From the NCBI RefSeq assembly GCF_037080055.1, contig NZ_JBAOJI010000001.1, positions 1,054,001 through 1,118,000 on the forward strand: a stretch of DNA of 64,000 nucleotides. The letters run 5' to 3'. This document shows, in pieces, positions 18,038-26,033 of the stretch (position 1 is its first letter; each line of letters opens with the position of its first letter). Made by a program: the position numbers and the translations under genes. The notes below the pieces were generated by a model. That model did no database searches, was not told the DNA's origin, and was given only the letters and a program-made list of their open reading frames with translations. This DNA comes from Halovenus sp037080055 (GTDB lineage Archaea > Halobacteriota > Halobacteria > Halobacteriales > Haloarculaceae).

Positions 18038-18625
18038 ATGAGTGCCACGAAAGATCCTGCCCAACAGTCCCCTGCCGACGAAGCCGAGACGATGACCCAC
18101 GACGACTGCTTCGAGTTACTGAGCAACCACCGTCGTCGGTTCACGCTGCATTATCTCCAGCAGTCAGAGAACGGGACCGAACTGGGCGAGCTAGCCGAGC
18201 AGGTCGCCGCGTGGGAAAACGATATTCCCCGAGAGGAGATTTCCTACGACCAGCGCAAACGGGTCTACACATCCCTCCAGCAGGTTCACCTACCGCGGAT
18301 GGACGACGCTGGGGTGGTGGAGTTCGACGACCGGGAGGGAATGATCACGATGGGCCCCGCGTCCGACGAGGTCGAGATTTACATGGAAATTGTCAGCGGG
18401 CGAGAGATTCCCTGGAGTCTCTTCTATACCGGCCTCGGACTCGTCAATTTCGGGGTAATCGCTCTCGTTGCGCTCGGACTCCCCCTCTTCGGCCTGCTGT
18501 CGGGGATCGAGGCTGCAGTCTTCGTCGCGACGACGTTTCTGGTCACGTCGCTGGCTCATCTCTACATCACCAGAACGGAAATGCGGCTGGGTGCGAGCGA
18601 CGGCCCGCCCGAAGCGGGAGAGTGA
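18038..18625 (+). CDS. Membrane-bound winged-helix protein (DUF7344-like)
   Basis: A 195-residue protein with an N-terminal winged helix (about 20-105: CFELLSNHRRRFTLHYL, ELGELAEQVAAWEND, RKRVYTSLQQVHLPRMDDAGVV) followed by two membrane helices at about 135-180. DNA-binding domains tethered to the membrane in this way are common in haloarchaea, and the SNxRRR pattern is typical of that family. Its place between the precursor genes and the rhomboid-like gene suggests local regulation; this is inference. The 272 bases before it are AT-rich with no other gene and probably hold its promoter. Confidence 0.8.
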   Translation: MSATKDPAQQSPADEAETMTHDDCFELLSNHRRRFTLHYLQQSENGTELGELAEQVAAWENDIPREEISYDQRKRVYTSLQQVHLPRMDDAGVVEFDDREGMITMGPASDEVEIYMEIVSGREIPWSLFYTGLGLVNFGVIALVALGLPLFGLLSGIEAAVFVATTFLVTSLAHLYITRTEMRLGASDGPPEAGE

Positions 18626-18629
18626 TCCG

Positions 18630-19475
18630 CTACGGTTCGACGACCGCGACGTAGGCGTACACAATTATGAACGCCAGCGAGTAGCCGAGGAGATGGATGT
18701 ACACGTCGAGAATGCCCGTCCCCACGGTAACGAACCGGCGGAAACCGACGAACGGATACGAGACGATCAGTCCGAAGCCAGCGCCAGCGAGTTCGGCGTA
18801 GCCGAATCGGTCGAATCCCTCACGGATCGTGTCGAGCGTCGGGTACTCTCCTCGACGCAGCCAGAGGAGAACGTACCCCACCCCGAGACCGAGCGATACG
18901 ATGGCGATTTCCAGCCGCCACGCCCGAGAGGGAAGAGTGATCAGCGCGATGGCCCCCATCATCACGAACAAAAGCGCCGGGGCGTACCGTGTACTGGTTC
19001 CGCCGGCAAAATGTCGTCCGGCATAGATGATCCACGCGACACAGAGCAGCCCGAAAAAGCCCGCATTGATCCCCGAAAAGCCGAGAATCTCCCGCTGGCG
19101 GGGAAAAAGCAGTTGCATCACGGAAAGCGCGAACGGAAAAACGGTAAACAGCATCACGAACGCCACCGCAAAGAGCTGTCGACGACGGCTGAGTATGCAG
19201 AGGAGATAGGTAACGGGCACGACGACGAGATAGACCAGCAGATTCCCGAGGAGATGAAACTGCTGTCGGTGGACGAAATGAGCCGCATACGCGGTCCGGA
19301 CGGTTGGTTCGGCAGTCTCGAACACGAACCGTTCCCGTATCGAAAGTGGGAGAAAGAACAGTCCAGCGAGAATCAGCGGAACGGAGACGAGTACCGCGAT
19401 ATCGACCGGACGGGCCTCCGAGGCAACCGCTCGCCGAAATCCCAATCCCGTATCCAGTGAATCCGATCCGGTCAT
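18630..19475 (-). CDS. Rhomboid-family intramembrane protease
   Basis: A 281-residue protein with about seven membrane helices. Rhomboid hallmarks are present: HLLGN in the second helix (His74, Asn78), GFSG with Ser134 as the candidate nucleophile, and an isolated histidine in a late helix (YIHLLGYS, His261) as the base. The helix spacing is longer than in compact bacterial rhomboids, so activity is not assured. Such enzymes release membrane-anchored proteins. It lies four bases from the stop of the winged-helix gene in convergent orientation, next to an anchored surface protein that could be a substrate. The GTG at 19505 is an alternative start. Confidence 0.72.
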   Translation of the reverse strand: MTGSDSLDTGLGFRRAVASEARPVDIAVLVSVPLILAGLFFLPLSIRERFVFETAEPTVRTAYAAHFVHRQQFHLLGNLLVYLVVVPVTYLLCILSRRRQLFAVAFVMLFTVFPFALSVMQLLFPRQREILGFSGINAGFFGLLCVAWIIYAGRHFAGGTSTRYAPALLFVMMGAIALITLPSRAWRLEIAIVSLGLGVGYVLLWLRRGEYPTLDTIREGFDRFGYAELAGAGFGLIVSYPFVGFRRFVTVGTGILDVYIHLLGYSLAFIIVYAYVAVVEP

Positions 19476-19514
19476 CGTTGTGTTCGTGCAGGTGTGAGTG
19501 GACACACAATGGTG

Positions 19515-20423
19515 TTACGACATCTCTCCGGAGACGAGACGCCGCAGGGCGACTCCACCCAGCGCACCACAGATCACCCCCGAGACTAGAAGCAGGATCC
19601 ATCTGACGCTGGCAAGACTGGTCTGTGTCGTGTCAGGAGCGGTTCCCGGTTCAGTCACCGAACCCGCTGTTGTTCCGCCCCCACCGGGACGTTGATCGGG
19701 GCCAGCACCACCGGGCCCGACTCCATCTCCGAATATCGATCCCGGATCAATGTTTGGGAGCGGGATGTCTGGAATGTCGGGCGGCGGATCAGCCGTCGGC
19801 GGGTCTTCCGACCCGTCCTGCTGGTCGCCACCAGGGTCGGTCGGAGTATCGTCGGGATCACTCGGACCGCCCTCGGCCGGAGTGCCCTCAGCGCCGCCTC
19901 CGTCGGTCGAACCTGCTGGATCGACAGGAATCTGTTTCGTGTCGTCTGCGCTGTCAGTTCCCACCCCGCGAATCCCAACCCGGAATACGTCGAACTCCGC
20001 GAGTGGGGAGTCAGTTTGTGTCGTATCGAGGAGAATCCCAACTCTGACCGCGTCACCGCTCGTCATCGTCATGGTTTCTTTATCGTCGATCTGCTTCCCT
20101 GGATTCGGCCCGCGGTAGAACTGGACACCGGAGACAGGCGCTTCGAGCCAGACCGTGGCGGATCCGGGCCCAGTATACGTAATCTCGAAGACTGAATCAA
20201 TGGTCGTAATAGCCTCGTCGTTGAGCCCACGCTCCCCGTGACCGACCCGGATCTGGAGTTGTTCTCCGTCGGTGGCGCTGGTGTAAGCCCCATCGTGAGC
20301 CGAGGTTGCGGACAGTTGGAGATCGTCCGTCGTGGGTGATTGTGCGCTCGGCGCTCCCGTCGTAGGAAATAAGAGGAGACAGAGCCCAGCGAAGACACAG
20401 ACGACGAGTAGAAATCGTTTCAT
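19515..20423 (-). CDS. Secreted DUF1102-like protein with Pro/Gly stalk and C-terminal anchor
   Basis: A 302-residue surface protein. A signal peptide (MKRFLLVVCVFAGLCLLLF) leads into a beta-rich domain of about 110 residues whose last strands (VRVGILLDTT, then FRVGIRGVG) echo the DUF1102 precursors (VGLYIDTHG, then TLTIVAER). A Pro/Gly/Asp/Thr-rich stalk of about 110 residues follows, then a helix (WILLLVSGVICGALGGVAL) and a positive tail RRLVSGEMS, placing the C terminus in the cytoplasm. It looks like a cell-surface base for the fibre subunits. It may be cotranscribed with the rhomboid-like gene downstream. Confidence 0.75.
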   Translation of the reverse strand: MKRFLLVVCVFAGLCLLLFPTTGAPSAQSPTTDDLQLSATSAHDGAYTSATDGEQLQIRVGHGERGLNDEAITTIDSVFEITYTGPGSATVWLEAPVSGVQFYRGPNPGKQIDDKETMTMTSGDAVRVGILLDTTQTDSPLAEFDVFRVGIRGVGTDSADDTKQIPVDPAGSTDGGGAEGTPAEGGPSDPDDTPTDPGGDQQDGSEDPPTADPPPDIPDIPLPNIDPGSIFGDGVGPGGAGPDQRPGGGGTTAGSVTEPGTAPDTTQTSLASVRWILLLVSGVICGALGGVALRRLVSGEMS

Positions 20424-20508
20424 ATTCGCACCGCCTCTCCGCGAGCGTACGGCTCTGACTGCCGTAGTATTGTGCTGCCTGACTCGTCTCTGGCGGTGCC
20501 AGAGGCGG

Positions 20509-21087
20509 TTACGTCCGTTCTGGCAGGAGTGCGTCGATGTTCTCGACGGTCGCTTCGAGATACGGATCCTCGTTGACGTCACCCAGCGTTGTCTCCTCTC
20601 GAAGCTGATCGAACTCCTCGCGGAGTTCGGCGTAGCGGTCGCTTCGTTCGAGTTGTTCGTACCCCAGTTTGGCTTCGAGTGTCGCTAGTTTCGAACCAAC
20701 TTCGACGATCCGCTGGATCTGTGCGTCCAGTTGCTCCCGCCGGAGCAATCGATCGATCGTCTCGCGCAGTTGGTCGCCGGAAACCGGTTTGACCAGATAC
20801 TCGTCGAACGCCATCGTGACGATATCGAGATCCGGATCGACGGCCGTCACCATGACGACCCGACAGTCGACGCCGCGCTCGTGTATCCGTTCGAGCACCT
20901 CGTCACCGTGCATTCCCGGCATCCGCCGATCGAGTAACACGACATCGACCCATTCGCCCAGGGCATCGAGTGCCGCTTCCCCCGACTGGACAGTCCGGAC
21001 TGAGTAGCTGTCGGCCAAGTGCTTTCGGTACGTTTCGACAACCTCTGGCTCGTCATCGACGATCAAAACTCCTGAATCCCCCGTCAT
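20509..21087 (-). CDS. HalX-type response regulator
   Basis: A 192-residue two-component regulator: receiver domain at 1-115 with the acidic pocket VDDEP, phosphoacceptor in VVLLDRRMPG, the threonine in VMVTAVDP and the lysine in YLVKPVSG. The C-terminal region (about 118-185, IQRIVEVGSKLATLEAKL...) is the helical HalX domain found in haloarchaea, for which DNA binding is suspected. No histidine kinase is adjacent. It precedes the anchored surface gene by 85 bases and is on the same strand, so it may control or be cotranscribed with that locus. Confidence 0.85.
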   Translation of the reverse strand: MTGDSGVLIVDDEPEVVETYRKHLADSYSVRTVQSGEAALDALGEWVDVVLLDRRMPGMHGDEVLERIHERGVDCRVVMVTAVDPDLDIVTMAFDEYLVKPVSGDQLRETIDRLLRREQLDAQIQRIVEVGSKLATLEAKLGYEQLERSDRYAELREEFDQLREETTLGDVNEDPYLEATVENIDALLPERT

Positions 21088-21463
21088 CTATCAACAAGTT
21101 TGGCCGATCAGTAATTAATCATACCATTGGAATACGTCAGGTCGGCGTCCAAAACCGTCGACAGACTCGTACCGACGTGTGACTATTCGGATTGCACAAG
21201 GGAAAAGTGGGGGAACAACCCCCAGCGTGTGACACTACGGAGCCAACTGGCTCCAAATAACGATATGGCGTCGAGAGGAATAAGATTGCTGGAAGGCTAT
21301 CAGATCTGATTTTGGCCGGTCCAGTGAGACGGGGTACCGTGCTGCCGCCGGAAAACAGCAGAACAGCGTGCCTGGTCAGCGGAGACTGGTTCGAGTTTCG
21401 CGGCGTTTCAGAGCGGTAACATCTCCCGGAGTTATATACGCGGCGGACATGAACAGAAGATAG
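21088..21463. other. Intergenic region with one clear promoter
   Basis: No gene is seen here. The right end carries TTATATA at 21432-21438, 26 bases before the ATG at 21464, a good leaderless promoter for the kinase-like gene. The rest shows no repeat or structure that I could recognise. Confidence 0.55.
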
Positions 21464-22261
21464 ATGGCAATCCGCGATCTGCTCAGGGGGGCCGTACCCG
21501 ACGAGGAACTCGAATCCGTCGGCGAAGAGACGGCAATCCGTCACGGCGAGTCCTTCGAGTGCGTTCGGCTGCTGGACGCGGACAACTGGCTCTCGACGCC
21601 CGCGGTCGTCAACGAGCAGTTTTTCGTCAAGATCATCAGCGGTCAGAACACGCTCGTCCACGGTCTGCTGACGACCGGCCGGAACATCGGTGTCTTCGCC
21701 AGCGGCTCCGAAGGCTTCTTTCAGCGGTTCGGGACGCCCTATGCGATGGCCGAACACGAACTCGAATCGACCCGAAAGATGCGAGAACTGGGCGTCAACG
21801 TCCCCGAACCGCTCGAAGCCTTCGAGCACGAGGGGTACGGCGTCGTCGTCCTCGAATACCTCCCTGATTTCGAGACGCTCGACGAACTCGATTTCTCGGC
21901 CGTCGAGTCGTACGCCCCCGATCTGTTTTACGCCCTGTCACGGATGCACGATGCCGAACTCGTCCACGGCGACCTCCGGGCCGAGAACGTTCTGATCGCC
22001 GGCGGAGAACTGTACTTCATCGACGCGACGAAAGTCAACGCCGACGGGATCAATGACGCCCGCGCGTACGATATCGCCTGCGCGCTGGCCGCACTCGAAC
22101 CGATCATCGGTGCTGGGACCACGGTCGGTGTTGCGACCGAGTACTACGACAGTGACGTACTCGCCTCCGCAGAGGGGTTTCTGGACTTCGTCAACATCCG
22201 ACCGGACCACGATTTCGACACGCTCGCGATCAAAGGCGAGATCCACAAACAAGCCGACTGA
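21464..22261 (+). CDS. RIO-like atypical protein kinase
   Basis: A 265-residue kinase-fold protein. Visible elements are the ATP lysine in EQFFVKII, the catalytic loop VHGDLRAENVLI (HGD plus Asn), and the metal-binding Asp in YFIDATK, which takes the place of DFG. The compact fold without an activation segment fits RIO/Bud32/LPS-kinase-like enzymes. A flexible glycine-rich loop is not evident, also usual for that group. Substrate unknown. It has its own leaderless promoter. Confidence 0.75.
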   Translation: MAIRDLLRGAVPDEELESVGEETAIRHGESFECVRLLDADNWLSTPAVVNEQFFVKIISGQNTLVHGLLTTGRNIGVFASGSEGFFQRFGTPYAMAEHELESTRKMRELGVNVPEPLEAFEHEGYGVVVLEYLPDFETLDELDFSAVESYAPDLFYALSRMHDAELVHGDLRAENVLIAGGELYFIDATKVNADGINDARAYDIACALAALEPIIGAGTTVGVATEYYDSDVLASAEGFLDFVNIRPDHDFDTLAIKGEIHKQAD

Positions 22262-22318
22262 GTCCAAATCGCCAATCGTTTCACTCCGCTGAAACTCGCG
22301 GCCGCGGTAACCTACTAC

Positions 22319-22325
22319 TATATAC
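22319..22325 (+). promoter_or_regulatory. TATA box of the LLM oxidoreductase gene
   Basis: TATATAC, centred about 25 bases before the ATG at 22347, supports that start and a leaderless transcript. Confidence 0.55.
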
Positions 22326-22346
22326 TGCGCCTCGTAAAGAGAGAGT

Positions 22347-23354
22347 ATGACAGACCGAGACGTGTTCCTCTCAGTCGGGGCACAGCCGTCACTCGACGCG
22401 ATGGTCGACCAGATCGAACTGGCCGAACAACTGGGCTACGACATGGCCTGGGCACCCGAAACGTGGGGCCGCGATGCCGTCACACTGCTCGCGACGGCCG
22501 CTCACCGCACCGAAGAGATTGGTCTCGGGACGAGCATTCTCAACACCTATTCGCGCTCACCCTCGCTGCTCGGCCAGACCGCTGTGACGCTGCAGGAAGC
22601 CAGCGACGGTCGGTTCCGACTCGGTGTCGGCCCCAGCGGTCCCATCGTGATCGAAAACTGGCACGGCGAGGACTTCGGTAACCCCCTCCGCCGGACCCGC
22701 GAAACCGTCGAGATCATTAAACAGGTCCTCTCGGGCGAAGAAGTGTCCTACGAGGGCAAATACTTCGATCTCGATGGCTTCCGACTGCGCTGTGATCTGC
22801 CCGAGACGATCCCGAAAGTCGACGCCGCAGGGCTAGGGCCGAAGGCCGTCGAGATGTGCGGTCGCTTCGCCGACGGCTGGCACGCGACGACCTTTACCCA
22901 CGACGGACTGGCCGACCGGATGGACGATCTCGAACGCGGCCTCGAACTCGGCGACCGCGATCCGGAGGAGTTCCGGACGACCGTCTCTGTGACCTGCCTC
23001 GCTCTGGACGACAGCGAGTACGCCCGCGAACAGGTCACCCAACATCTCGCCTTCTACCTCGGCGGGATGGGTACGTACTACCGCGACAGCCTCGCCAGAC
23101 AGGGTCACGAGGATCTGGCGCACACGATCTACGACGCCTGGCAGGACGGCGACCGCGAGCACGCCCAGCAACTCGTCAGGGAGGAACTCCTCTCGGAGAT
23201 GGGCGTTGCAGGCACGCCGGAGGAGGCCCGCGAACAACTCGACCAGTACGAGTCGATCGAGGGCGTCGATGCGGTCTACACCTCCTATCCTCGCGGCGCG
23301 GACGTCGACGAGATCAAACAGACGATGGAAGCGCTCGCGCCTGATCGGTCCTAA
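22347..23354 (+). CDS. F420-dependent LLM-class oxidoreductase
   Basis: A 335-residue TIM-barrel enzyme of the luciferase-like monooxygenase superfamily, close in layout to haloarchaeal F420-dependent oxidoreductases related to methylene-tetrahydromethanopterin reductase. Recognisable stretches are MVDQIELAEQLGYDMAWAPE, IGLGTSILNTYSRSP, RFRLGVGPSGP and VDAAGLGPKAVEMCGRFADGW. The cofactor is most probably reduced F420, which haloarchaea make; the substrate is unknown. A second enzyme of this superfamily is encoded at 29590. It ends four bases before the convergent amidotransferase-like gene. Confidence 0.85.
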   Translation: MTDRDVFLSVGAQPSLDAMVDQIELAEQLGYDMAWAPETWGRDAVTLLATAAHRTEEIGLGTSILNTYSRSPSLLGQTAVTLQEASDGRFRLGVGPSGPIVIENWHGEDFGNPLRRTRETVEIIKQVLSGEEVSYEGKYFDLDGFRLRCDLPETIPKVDAAGLGPKAVEMCGRFADGWHATTFTHDGLADRMDDLERGLELGDRDPEEFRTTVSVTCLALDDSEYAREQVTQHLAFYLGGMGTYYRDSLARQGHEDLAHTIYDAWQDGDREHAQQLVREELLSEMGVAGTPEEAREQLDQYESIEGVDAVYTSYPRGADVDEIKQTMEALAPDRS

Positions 23355-23357
23355 CAC

Positions 23358-24074
23358 TCAGTCACTGGCGACGCTCGATTGCGTACCGCCTTCCTCGCGC
23401 TGTCGGCGGACGAACCGTGTGAAATTCTCGAACAGCGTCTTCGTTCGGCAGGCAGCAGCGTAGTTCTCTTCATCGATCCCGTCGAGGATCGACTCGCGGC
23501 GCTCGGCCGAGAGTTGATCCTTGCCACGGGTGATCTTTCTGGCGGTCTGCATGTCGTACTCGGGGTGGAACTGAACGGCAAAGACCGATCCGTTCCGGAA
23601 GCCGTGGATTCCGTAGTCGTTTTTCGCCAGCAACTCCGCGCCCGGCGGCAAATCCGCGACGTGATCGGAGTGAGTGGTGAAGGCGGTGAACCGGTCGTCG
23701 ATGCCCTCGAACAGCACCGAGTCACCGTCGTGTTCGATCTCTCTGTACCCAATCTCGTACTCACCCATGTCGGCGACGCTGCCGCCGAGCACGTCGGCGA
23801 GCAACTGGTGGCCGTAACAGACGCCAAGAAACGGCATTCCAGTCTCGATGGCCTCGCCGACCCACCGCTTGAGGTCGCCGATCCACGGCTCGTCCCAGTA
23901 GACAGAGGCCCGCGACCCCGTCACGAGAGCGGCGTCGAACGCGAAGCTATCGGGCAGGTCGCCGTCGGTGACGTTGTACTCGACGAGGTCGGCGTCGATT
24001 TCCCGCCGGAAGTTCCGCCGGGTATGGTCACCGTCGTGGGCCGCATTCAGCAGCGCAATTCGCAATCGACTCAT
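23358..24074 (-). CDS. Class I glutamine amidotransferase-like protein
   Basis: A 238-residue GATase1-fold protein with the nucleophile elbow GVCYGHQ (Cys86) and the His-Glu pair in VQFHPEYD, so a complete Cys-His-Glu triad. This is the stand-alone type related to GMP synthase glutaminase domains and to gamma-glutamyl hydrolases acting on small molecules. No synthetase partner is adjacent, so the acceptor is unknown. Start at 24074 is the only sensible ATG. Confidence 0.85.
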   Translation of the reverse strand: MSRLRIALLNAAHDGDHTRRNFRREIDADLVEYNVTDGDLPDSFAFDAALVTGSRASVYWDEPWIGDLKRWVGEAIETGMPFLGVCYGHQLLADVLGGSVADMGEYEIGYREIEHDGDSVLFEGIDDRFTAFTTHSDHVADLPPGAELLAKNDYGIHGFRNGSVFAVQFHPEYDMQTARKITRGKDQLSAERRESILDGIDEENYAAACRTKTLFENFTRFVRRQREEGGTQSSVASD

Positions 24075-24159
24075 TGCCAGTCCGTAGTCGATGACCGTAT
24101 ATAAACTTCCCAGCGCTGGCGAGTTCTGCCGCGCTCACGGTCACGCCTCTCGCTGCCGC

Positions 24160-24954
24160 TCACTCGGATCGGTGTTCGTCGACGAACTCGTCGAGTCGGT
24201 CAGTGACAGCGCGAGCGTGTTCGACGTGGGCGAGTCGTCGTCCTTCGACCGCCTCGAACTCGCCGCGAGGGAGGTCCTCGGCGAGTTCCCTCCCGACTTC
24301 GGGGTCAACCACCGGATCCTCGACACCGTGAAAGACCAGCGTCGGCACCGTGAGTTCGTACAGCGGTCCGGCCTCGAACGATTCGACGGCGGCGGTCTGT
24401 GCGTCCAGTCCAGCACCGAGTGAATCCTCCTCGCTCCGCCACTCGACGATCTGCTCGCAGGCCTCAGATTGGCGAAATGCCTGTGAGAACGCACCATCGA
24501 GTGTGTCTCGGAACGCCGCCGGAGCGCTGTCCCCACTCGTGTCGTCCGGGTCGGGGAACAACCGCCGGAGCGCAGCAGTCTCGACCTGCTCGCCAGATGG
24601 CGCGGTTCCAAATAGCGACAGCGACGCCGCGCGACCGTACTCCCGGGCGTACCGAAGCGCGATCATCCCCCCCAGTCCGGCCCCGACGACGTGGACCCGG
24701 CGGACCGAATTATCGGCAAGAACCTCCTCGAGGTCGGCGGCGAGGCGGTCGACGTCGTACGGACCTGCCGGCGTGTCGGACTGGCCCGTTCCCCGGAGAT
24801 CCCAGACCAACGTCTCGTAGGGACCGGCCAGCGCGTCGTACTGCCAGGCCCACTGCCAAGCGCCGAAGCCACAATCACCTACGAAGGCAATGCACTCGCC
24901 GTCGCCGGCAGTTTCGGAGAAGAGGTCGACACCGTCGTCGGTGGTCGTGTACAC
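24160..24954 (-). CDS. Alpha/beta hydrolase
   Basis: About 264 residues of an alpha/beta-hydrolase: VGDCGFGAWQWAWQ near the N terminus, WDLRGTGQSD, nucleophile region VHVVGAGLGGMIALRY and FHGVEDPVVDP. The nucleophile position has Gly-Ala-Gly-Leu-Gly, lacking the expected Ser, and the usual final histidine is in RRLAHVEHARAV. Loss of the nucleophile makes ordinary esterase activity doubtful. The start is uncertain: GTG at 24954 gives a normal N terminus (VYTTTDDGVDLFSE), whereas ATG at 25035 adds 27 residues without family pattern. It diverges from the thioesterase gene. Confidence 0.7.
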   Translation of the reverse strand: MYTTTDDGVDLFSETAGDGECIAFVGDCGFGAWQWAWQYDALAGPYETLVWDLRGTGQSDTPAGPYDVDRLAADLEEVLADNSVRRVHVVGAGLGGMIALRYAREYGRAASLSLFGTAPSGEQVETAALRRLFPDPDDTSGDSAPAAFRDTLDGAFSQAFRQSEACEQIVEWRSEEDSLGAGLDAQTAAVESFEAGPLYELTVPTLVFHGVEDPVVDPEVGRELAEDLPRGEFEAVEGRRLAHVEHARAVTDRLDEFVDEHRSE

Positions 24955-25061
24955 AGTCGAGAGTTCGGCAACTGCGGTCAAATGTGTGTTGGAACGAGCG
25001 AGACGGCCGGATGAAACAGCAGTCACAACTGACATGTACCGGTGTGCCAATTTGTGCGGAT

Positions 25062-25550
25062 ATGGCAGAAAACACCGATACTGCAACGCTGACATCGTCG
25101 TACACCGAGATGACGGAGATGCTCTTGCCGAACGACACGAACGCGCTCGGTCGCGCACTCGGTGGCGCAGTCCTCCACTGGATGGACATCTGCGGTGCCA
25201 TCGCCGCACTACGTTTTAGCAATCAGGCCGTCGTGACCGCCTCGATGGATCACGTCGACTTCAAAGGCCCCATCGATCTCGGCGAAATTGCCGTTATCGA
25301 AGCCTACGTCTACAACACCGGCGAGACGAGCATCAACGTCAAAGTCGACGTGCGCGCGGAAGATCCTCGGGAAAACGAGATTCGCGAGACGACCTCGTCG
25401 TTTTTGACTTTCGTCGCTATCGACGACGACGGGAGCCCCACAGCAGTCCCCGACCTCGTCTGCGAGACTGAAAACGAGGAGATACTCAGAGAGGAGGCCA
25501 AGAGCCAACGTAAAGAAGAACTCGAATCGCTCGTCGAGCGACTGGAGTGA
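25062..25550 (+). CDS. Hotdog-fold acyl-CoA thioesterase
   Basis: A 162-residue YciA/ACOT-type thioesterase. The helix GRALGGAVLHWMDICGAIAA with the catalytic Asp and the strand VVTASMDHVDFKGPIDLGE are diagnostic, and TSINVKVDVRAED gives the last long strand pair. It cleaves acyl-CoA esters; chain-length preference is unknown. It diverges from the hydrolase gene. Confidence 0.87.
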   Translation: MAENTDTATLTSSYTEMTEMLLPNDTNALGRALGGAVLHWMDICGAIAALRFSNQAVVTASMDHVDFKGPIDLGEIAVIEAYVYNTGETSINVKVDVRAEDPRENEIRETTSSFLTFVAIDDDGSPTAVPDLVCETENEEILREEAKSQRKEELESLVERLE

Positions 25551-25576
25551 GTCCCAAGACTCCGTTCCCGTACCAA

Positions 25577-25987
25577 TCAAAAGCGCAGGTGTGATGTCGA
25601 ACTCGGGTCATCGTCGTCGTCGACTCCCCCTTCGTGAACGAATTCGTACTCGTCGTCGGTGAGGAACACGTCGCCGCGATTGACCGAAACCTGCACGGCC
25701 CACAGTTCCGATCCGGCGGCGGGGCCGTTCTCACAGCCACCGCCGCAGGCGTCGAACACCGATCCGTGCTTCGGACAGACGATGCCGCCGTCACGCAGGA
25801 CCGCGCCGATGTCGCCGCCGCGGTCGAGTCGCTGCTCCTCGTGGGTACATCGGTTCACCCACGCTTCGACGCCATCCTCGCAGGGAACGAGTGTCACTTC
25901 GGTCTGCTCACCGCTGCCGTCGGTCGCGGTGAACAGCCACGAGCCCTCTTCGTGGACGGTCTCGACTGCTGTCAAACGCGTTGGCAC
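25577..25987 (-). CDS. Rieske [2Fe-2S] protein
   Basis: A small soluble Rieske protein of about 136 residues. The cluster ligands are in WVNRCTHEE (Cys-x-His) and GIVCPKHGSVFD (Cys-x2-His). Small stand-alone proteins like this serve as ferredoxin-like electron carriers. A TTG at 26059 would lengthen it by 24 residues and overlap the upstream gene by 26 bases; the GTG at 25987 gives the N terminus PTRLTAVETVHEEGSW and is preferred. Convergent with the thioesterase gene. Confidence 0.82.
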   Translation of the reverse strand: MPTRLTAVETVHEEGSWLFTATDGSGEQTEVTLVPCEDGVEAWVNRCTHEEQRLDRGGDIGAVLRDGGIVCPKHGSVFDACGGGCENGPAAGSELWAVQVSVNRGDVFLTDDEYEFVHEGGVDDDDDPSSTSHLRF

Positions 25988-26033
25988 GTCCTCAGGAACG
26001 GGTGTCTCGATCAAAAATCCACCGTCGTCGCAG

